The notes below the pieces were generated by a model, which saw only the letters and a list, made by a program, of their open reading frames with translations, was not told the origin of the DNA and ran no database searches. Of a DNA stretch of 64,000 bases, positions 57,326 to 64,000 are shown in pieces. This DNA is from Triglochin maritima. Its lineage: Eukaryota; Streptophyta; Magnoliopsida; Alismatales; Juncaginaceae. Where the stretch lies: positions 14,466,001 through 14,530,000 of the forward strand of contig OY821777.1 of NCBI GenBank assembly GCA_963682175.1. The letters are read 5' to 3'. Position 1 is the stretch's first letter. Each line of letters begins with the position of its first letter. A program made the position numbers and the translations under genes.

Positions 57326-58809
57326 TTAGGGTTTAATTTTCTTATGATTTATGGCTGTAAACGAATTTAGTTTGTCATCTAGGATTTAAACAATTCGGTT
57401 TTACCGGCTTTTCGGTGTATGGATGTTTTGTTGATATAATTCTCCATAATAATTCGTCTGAATGTTTTAAGAGTTTTAAAACATGCCATGTGATTATTGG
57501 AATTAGGATTAATACATTAGTCCAACTTACAATAATTTCGTTTTATTTAAAAAACAATTATTTTGTAAGAGAATCAACAAAACCGAAAAACTGCAGTTCA
57601 TCTTTCCATTGGAAATTGGATGGACAGCGGTTCAAAAATAGTTTTGAACTATGGATGAATGAAAAATGTTTTTAATGGATTTCAAAATATTTTTCAAAGA
57701 ATTGTTGAGAATTCTGGATGATTGATAAATTAGATTCTGTAGTTTATAGCAATTGCGTGCATGGATGCTTGAGTTGCTTTGCATGATTGTGAGTTTATAT
57801 GTTCCAAAATCAGAAGCTATGAATGTATGTAATCATTATTATACAGGGGCTTATGTATGTAAAAGCCAAAATTCTCTCTATTTCCGTCTTTTAGATAGTT
57901 GCATTTGCATATGAGAGGGTTTTACATAGGACTTGCACTAGTCGGTTTTATCGAATGTGAGGAGCATGTTTATTTTCTGTAAAATCTACATCTCCGGTGC
58001 AAGAGGAAGTCGCCGCTGTAGCGCATCGATCGAGGATCAAAGATCAGGGATCGAGGATCGAAGGGAACATATAAACTCACACGATGTGGATTGTGTGAAT
58101 GTTTAATTTCTGTTTTTATCTTGATATGCATGTGATGAATGTGTTGAATGTTAGGATGTGTATGATTAATAATATGCATGATAACCTAAAATTCTAAATC
58201 ACATGTTAAATTGTCCAACAAAAATTAAGAATAAATTTCCTTCTTATTTCATCCACTAGCAGCCATTGATCGAGGGATACTCTGCTCGCCCTTAGCGGGA
58301 GATAGCTCCCTCTATCTTTGGGAATAGTGGGAGATATAAAGGTTGTCTGTTGTTGTGCCACAATTAAATATATGAGGTGTGTTTCACCCTAGTGAACCCC
58401 AAGTATGTTTAGTTGTGAATACAATAGATAAACGTATCTCGTATCAAATGAAAATAAGTTTTCTTAACATTACCTAGAGCCCTCGCTCGGTTTTGGGAAA
58501 AAGTTTTTTCTTACGAGGATAGGTCGTATTCCCTCATAATTAAAACGACAAGAGTCACAAGAGTTTGAAGATGCTAAATGTTGCTAAAATTCAAAAAAGT
58601 TGTGATTAGAAAATGTTTTCTTACCTTGATATTGTAATGTATTCGATAGCCCTTAGCTAGTCTATATTACAATTGATGAGATCTTGGATTGTTGCATTTA
58701 TGGGCAAAACTTTTATTTGCAACATTTACATTTATATATTCGATATATGTATGCATGTGTATTAAAACATAAAATTGGCATTAAAACCTGTATAATTTAT
58801 TTTGTAGAA

Positions 58810-59781
58810 ATGTCTAATATCCAACCAATTGTGCGATCTATGATCGAAAAGAATCCTTTGCAAAATGATGGCTCAAACTTCATGAAATGGCAACTCAATC
58901 TTAACATCGTGTTGAGGTTTGAAAAACTATCTCATATTTTGGATGGTGAAATCCCAAAATTGAATGAGAAGACAACCGATAATGAGAAGGAGGCGATAGC
59001 CAAGTGGGAAGACCAAGAGAACCAAGTTCACGGTCTAATGTTGGCATCCATGGGTGACTCGCTTTAAGCGAAATACTTGGATTCAAAACCCAAGAAGACC
59101 ATGGAGGCTTTAACAAAGATGTTCATGGATAGTGCCCGAAAGGAGCGCTATAAGACCACCATCGCACTCACAAGGTGCCATATGGCGGAGGGAACATCGG
59201 TATCTATGCATTTTCTCACGATGCAAGGATACCTTGAGAAATTGTCGAAGCTCTCTTCTCCAATGCCCGAGGACATTGCCGAAGATCTGATTCTTGGCTC
59301 TCTAGCCCCGTCCTTCAAGGACTTTGTGATGCACTATCATGTGCGTGAAAAAGGGGTGAGTCCTGAGGAGCTTCACAACGCTCTCAAAACGGCTGAAGTT
59401 GACATGGGCAAAGGTCAGGACAATCACGTCCTAGCCGTCCATGAGAGGAGCAAAAAGATCAACAAAGGTAAAGGCAAATTTACCAAAGATACGTTAATCA
59501 AGAGCAAGGGAGTAGGAGGTACTCATGGGAGTGCCTCAAGGGGGAAATCTTTCAAATCTCCAACTCCCAACACAGAGTGCTTTCACTGCGGTGAAAAGGG
59601 ACACATCCGACCGAATTGCCCCAAGTACAAGGAAGACCTTGAAAATGGGATGATTGAACGTAGGCGCCCGAGAAGCGCCATAGGTATGTTTGTTATTGAG
59701 ATAAATTTAATCACCTCTATCCTTGATTTGGTAATGGTTACCGGATCTTGTGCTCACATAATTTTGATGTGCAGCTATTGA
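58810..59781 (+). pseudogene. Copia gag polyprotein with one internal stop
   Basis: The frame starts MSNIQPIVRSMIEKNPLQND and carries the UBN2-type gag layout: an N-terminal NFMKWQLNLNIVLRFEKL stretch, a central helical region, then a Lys-rich stretch. A CCHC zinc knuckle follows (CFHCGEKGHIRPNC, about 59579-59620). One in-frame stop (59065-59067) interrupts it; the frame is otherwise open to the end at 59781. Sequence just downstream (to about 59870) has a weak protease-like remnant. Confidence 0.85.
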
Positions 59782-60213
59782 AGGATAGGAAGGAACTCGT
59801 GGAGAACGAGATGATATTGAAGATTGGAAATAGTACAACCATCACTGCGATTGTACAAGATTCTATGGAGCTTCAATAGTCTAGTGATTTAAATTTATGC
59901 TTTGAAGAATGTTTGTTATATGCCTTCGATTAGCAAGAACATTTCTGTATCAAGTTTTAGATATGGATAAATTTTAATAAATATTTTAATTCTTGCTTGT
60001 CTATATCGAAGAATAGAATTTTCTATGCAAATACATTCATATAGAATGATTTCTATTTGCTTGAAATAAATAATAAACAAACTCAAACAAACAATAACAA
60101 AAGAGAAACTAAGATAACTCACGTGAATAATACAATCTTGTAGCACTATCGGATTGGTCAAATAAATGACCAAGAGACCTTTCAAGAAGAAAGGAACGAA
60201 AACGAATAACTAA

Positions 60214-60850
60214 TTGGATATGATACATTCTAATGTATGTGGTCCGATAAGTACAAGTGCAAGAGACGGTTTAAAATACTTCATTTTGTTCACGGACAAC
60301 TATAGTCATTATGACTATATTTGTCTAATGGGAAGCAAAAGTGAATTTTTTGACAAGTTCAAGGAATTCGATGATGAAGTAATGAACCGACTCAACAAGA
60401 ATATCGAGTCTCTATGAACGGTTCGTAGGGGTGAGTGCTTAGGATACCTAATTTGACTCATTCCTAAAGTAGGAACATGATATTGCTCGACATGGTTCGA
60501 TCAAATGAGTCAATCTAAAATTGCCTCTTTACTTTTTTGGATTATGCACTACAAATAATGACAAACTCACTAAATAAAGTTTCATCCAAATCCGTGGAGA
60601 AAATGTCTTGTGAGCTATGGAGTTGAAAGACACCTAAGCTCGACTTTCTCAAGATTTGGGGTTGTGAGGTATACATCAAGAAATTGATGTCGACCAAGCT
60701 TCAACCAAAAGCGGATAAGTGCTTCTATATAGGTTGTCCTCGTATGACAAGAGGATACTACTTTTGATATATCACCTCCAATCGAAAGATTGTAGAGAGA
60801 TATGTTTTTCTGGAATTTCTGGAAAAGAGAGAAAAGTAGTGGGAGTAGAG
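60214..60850 (+). pseudogene. Copia integrase fragments
   Basis: MDMIHSNVCGPISTSARDGL and YFILFTDNYSHYDYICLM match the integrase core around its first Asp and the F-x-D-D/N-Y block. After stops, further pieces follow in other frames: a NKVSSKSVEKMSCELW-like stretch, a LKIWGCEVYIKKLMSTKLQ stretch and a KCFYIGCPRMTRGYYF stretch. A deletion appears to precede it, because the zinc-binding HHCC region is not visible. Confidence 0.75.
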
Positions 60851-60977
60851 TTGAGCTTGAGAAAACTCAAGATACTCTACAAGATCATGATGTGAATGTT
60901 GCATTCAAGATCATGAAGGCCCAGCCGAGACTCATTTGGTTAGTGGGAGCGTGAGTGAGAGATCCTTATAAGAAATT

Positions 60978-62600
60978 GTGAGAGAATCTCAATCATCCTC
61001 ACCTGGTGTGCGTTCGAGAGTCGAACATGAACCTATTCCTCAAGAAATTGTGGAAGAAGTTCGAGAGACACGAGAAGAACCAAAAGAACTAAGAAGGTCA
61101 ATGAGGGAAAGGAAGAAACCCAATAAAGATGTGGGACTTCATGAGATCATGGTACTAGATACCAAAGATCCCTCAACCTTCCAAGAAGCAATGGTAAGAG
61201 AAGACTCCAAACAATGGCTTAAGGCCATGGAATCCGAAATAGAATCCATGTATGATAATTAAGTGTAGAACTTGATGTGCCTTCCTCAAGAGAAAATGTC
61301 ATTAAGTATAAATGGGCTTTTAGGAGGAAGATAGACATGGATAGTAACTTGACAACCTACGAAGCAAGGCTTGTAGCAAAAGTTATACTCAAATTCAAGA
61401 AATTGACTTTGATGAAATTTTTGAGAAGTTGTCATATTAAAATCTATTCGGATTATGCTCACTATTACCGCATTTCACAATTGTGGGATATGGAAGATGG
61501 ATATCGAAATGGCGTTCCTTAAACAGGAACTTGGAGGAGGATATGTACATGGTACAACCTCAAGGTTTTGATGATCCAAATAATAGCGAGAAGAAATGCA
61601 AGTTTCGAGAATCCATTTGTGCATTGAAACAAGTATCGAGGAGTTGGAACAAACGCTTTGACGAAGAGGTGAAGGAGATTCACTTCATTCAAAGTAAAGG
61701 AAAACCTTGTTGATACAAGGAGATTAGTGGGAGCCATGTAGTACTTCTGATCTCATATGTCGATGACATATTGCTCGTGAGCAATCATATACCTTAGCAT
61801 TAGCAAACAAGAAATTTCATTGAAATCGGCATTTCAATGAAAAGAAAAGGATAAGGCTCAACCTATCTTGAGAATCAAGATACATTGAGATACATCGCGT
61901 AGACTCATTGGCTTCAGTCAACGTGCATACATTAACAAGGTCTTTTGAAATGTTCAGGATGAACAATTCCGATATGGACAATATGCCAATGAGTATGAGT
62001 ATAGGTGTGCAACTCAAGAAGTCTCAATGTGCTCAATCACACAAAGACTTGGAGTACATGAAGGTATCCCTTATGCTTCGGCAAAAGGAAGGACCACGTA
62101 CACAATGACTTGCACAAGACTCAATATCTCGTATGCTCTAAACGTGACAAGTGGTCACCAATCCAACGCAAGTCCTAATCGTAGGATTGCGGTCAAGAAT
62201 ATTCTGAAGTACCTTAACCGGACTAAAGATAAGGTTCTTGTTTATGGAAGACAAAGGAGAAAATAGCCGAGGGCTGTTTTGATGCAATTTTCATAGGAAT
62301 TCTAGACAATAAGAGGTTGGAGTGATGATGCGTCATCATTATCGAAGGTGGAGGTATGAGCTAGTGTAGTTAGGAGTAATATCACTACAGCTAACTCAAC
62401 CACCAACGAAAGACAAAATAAATAAATAGGTGGACACAACAGTGACACAACTGATCCATTCAACAAACCTTCATACCAAGCTAAGAGACGAAATATATTT
62501 CGAGTCCATGGATCCGAGGATCCATGTGGATTGGCTTGATAGGTGATTTAGGAAGGTTACCCTAGTTATTAATGTTTTATACATTGAGAATGTATGTGAA
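60978..62600 (+). pseudogene. Copia RT and RNase H remnants
   Basis: Pieces appear in order. RRSMRERKKPNKD leads into the RT start (QEAMVREDSKQWLKAMESEI). Then come NVIKYKWAFRRKIDMDSN, EEDMYMVQPQGFDDPNN, a SICALKQVSRSWNKRF block and the catalytic YVDDILLVSN in a third frame (about 61757-61786). RNase H-proximal pieces follow (TMTCTRLNISYALNVTSGHQ). The final 200 bp retain a TDPFNKP-like tail and lead to the polypurine tract. It is much more decayed than the related fragment at 5809-6998. Confidence 0.82.
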
Positions 62601-62627
62601 AGAAAACTTTGATAACAAGTGGGAGAT

Positions 62628-64000
62628 TGAAGGGAATGTGTTCTAAAAATTTTACTTTTAAATGTCAATTATTATGAATTGAATGAGAAATCATTTTGTT
62701 CCTTGTTTATGTTATTCGTCCTTTAGAAGTGTTAAGGAAGAGGCTCCTGGTCCTTAACCGTAGAGCTCTAAAAGATATTGGTTTACATAAAACAAAAGAT
62801 ATTCACAATCATGGTAATTAACATGGAACATTAATTACCGAGTTAAGATTGTCGTGTTGGTCATAGATCATTGTAGCTCTACAAGTGAGTGACAACACGG
62901 GTATGCAAAAGAGGAAAATATTACTTTTGTATACTGAATAGACCTAATAAGTAAAATATTATAGAAATGTGTTTCTGTGTCATTAATATTTTACTGTGTC
63001 TTTGGTCCTTTGATATGAGACTTATATCTAATCACTTAAGGAATACTTAATTAGATCAGTGTCTTGAACTATCGATCAGTGTAGTGTAAAGGCATTGGTT
63101 GGTTAAGTACAACTTTTGTTGGAGAAGATAGTTAGTCAAAAGATTATCATTGCCCCTCTTAATTGAGTGATGATATTAGTGGGCCCCTTGATAAAGCAAA
63201 GTTATAATGTGCACAATGTGATTTGAGTTAAGTCACATATTTATAACTAGCTTAAAGAGATCAAGAAATGAATACTAATACAAAGATGACACAATACTAC
63301 TTTGTGTGTATTCTTAATATCATGAGGCAAGGGACGGACACAAGTGGTGCACTCCATCACTAAATGGATCGGGTTTTGGTTCGAGTGGAATTAAGACATC
63401 TAACTAATTGGGAGCTATAATGTGTAGCTAGATACCGCTTATAGCTTGTGATATTAAGCTCTTAATATCACTGCCAACTTAGTTTAGATCCTCCCATAGG
63501 TCACACCGCAAAAACCGTGAAACAAGAAGCTTGATTTTTGGTTCATATGATGTGTCGGGTTTCTCATAGAAAATATGACACATGTGGTGATCAAGTAAAA
63601 TCAATTATGTAATATATATAACATAATTAGAGTCATGATAAATTCATATGAGATGCATATATTATGGGGTGCAATAATTTATTGTTGCATAGGATAATAC
63701 ATTGCATAAGTTGTGAATTTGCTAAAACCCCCAAGTTCAAATTTTGTTGGAAATAAATCCAAAATTTGAAAAAGGCAAAATCGGGTAAACGTTCGGTAAT
63801 CCGTTGAGGTTCGGTCGACCGAAGGATCTGTGGATCGGTCAACCGAACATGGAACGGATAATCGTAATTGATTGACCGAACTTGACCAAAGTGCCTGGAG
63901 CTTTGGTACGGTGTACCGAACCAGAAACGGTCGACCGAACAATGTCAAGTTCCGATATTTTCGGTTAACCGAATAGCACTCGGTCTTGGACGAGAATTAG
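62628..64000 (+). repeat. Copia 3' LTR, plus orientation, cut by the window end
   Basis: It begins TGAAGGGAATGTGTTCTAAA after a purine-rich tract and is the reverse complement of the start of the LTRs at 3778-5808 and 7638-9689. The first about 850 bp align closely. The last 250 bp diverge but keep the GGTCGACCG region. Confidence 0.9.
63795..63970. repeat. Degenerate GGTCGACCG region in the 3' LTR
   Basis: Two exact GGTCGACCG motifs and several altered ones (GGTCAACCG, GGTTAACCG, GTGTACCGAAC) replace the dense cluster of the other LTRs. The surrounding CGAAC spacing is kept. Confidence 0.7.

Larger units (their letters stand above)
55012..58566. repeat. Large imperfect copia palindrome (arms about 1.25 kb)
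   Basis: The leader at 55012-56273 is the reverse complement of 57313-58566. Landmarks include AAAACGACAAGAGTCA, GCTCGCCCTTAGCGGGAGAT-like sequence, CATATAAACTCACA and CATAGGACTTGCA. The 1.04-kb centre contains two diverged LTR R/U5 parts in opposite orientation. Arms differ by many substitutions and indels, so two different family members met head-to-head rather than one copy folding back recently. Confidence 0.8.
56661..64000 (+). mobile_element. Ty1/copia retrotransposon, decayed, plus orientation
   Basis: A partial 5' LTR (about 56661-57312) is followed by a PBS (57314-57325), then gag (58810-59781), integrase remnants, RT and RNase H remnants, a polypurine tract (62619-62627) and the 3' LTR (62628 to beyond the window). 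Order is gag-PR-INT-RT-RH, which defines copia. Stops and frameshifts occur throughout, so it is not autonomous. The 5' LTR lacks its U3 and abuts the inverted LTR fragment. Confidence 0.85.

Overview
The window is AT-rich plant nuclear DNA, almost certainly from a flowering plant and probably a eudicot. It has multi-exon genes with GT-AG introns, plant-specific gene families and dense layers of plant transposons. The species cannot be named from the sequence. Two host genes look intact. One is a 17-exon class II formin on the + strand (11406-22350); my splice model gives an uninterrupted 1269-residue protein with PTEN-like, C2-like, FH1 and FH2 regions. The other is a 9-exon DHHC protein S-acyltransferase of the Arabidopsis PAT21/PAT22 type on the + strand (32356-37839; 623 residues). 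A third host-type gene, for a multi-pass membrane protein on the - strand (38282-39331), is broken by a stop, a frameshift and an exact 151-bp tandem duplication.

Left flank (1-11.1 kb). This part holds a palindrome-rich CACGATA array, a Ty1/copia reverse-transcriptase relic, and a nest of LTR elements. The nest contains the 3' half of a minus-strand copia element (LTR 3778-5808 plus RT/RNase H), which abuts the 3' end of a Ty3/gypsy element. The gypsy LTR (7348-10147) is itself split by a solo copia LTR (7638-9689) with a perfect 5-bp target duplication.

Middle (22.4-32 kb). A long-TIR element (about 24.07-27.8 kb) carries a decayed plant-mobile-domain gene. MITE-like repeats surround it.

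Right half (39.5-64 kb). Two damaged copies of one Mutator-like family are present (40365-43356 and 52339-about 55011). Their transposase gene continues into an OTU-type cysteine protease domain, and the first intron of each copy is GC-rich and hairpin-forming. The second copy also carries a convergent spliced ORF. Between them, (TA)n tracts host a 190-bp MITE and a 4.3-kb element (47703-52009). The larger element contains fragments resembling a TBCC-domain protein, a protein kinase and a FAR1-type SWIM gene, so it looks like a Pack-type gene-capturing transposon. The window ends in a copia element (from about 56.66 kb past 64 kb) that lies head-to-head with a second, truncated copia fragment. 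Together they form a palindrome of about 3.5 kb.

The most unusual candidates are the OTU-transposase family with its structured intron, the (TA)n-targeted gene-capturing element, and the large copia palindrome that could be transcribed into hairpin RNA. All exon boundaries and family calls were made by eye from translations and splice motifs. No database search was run.
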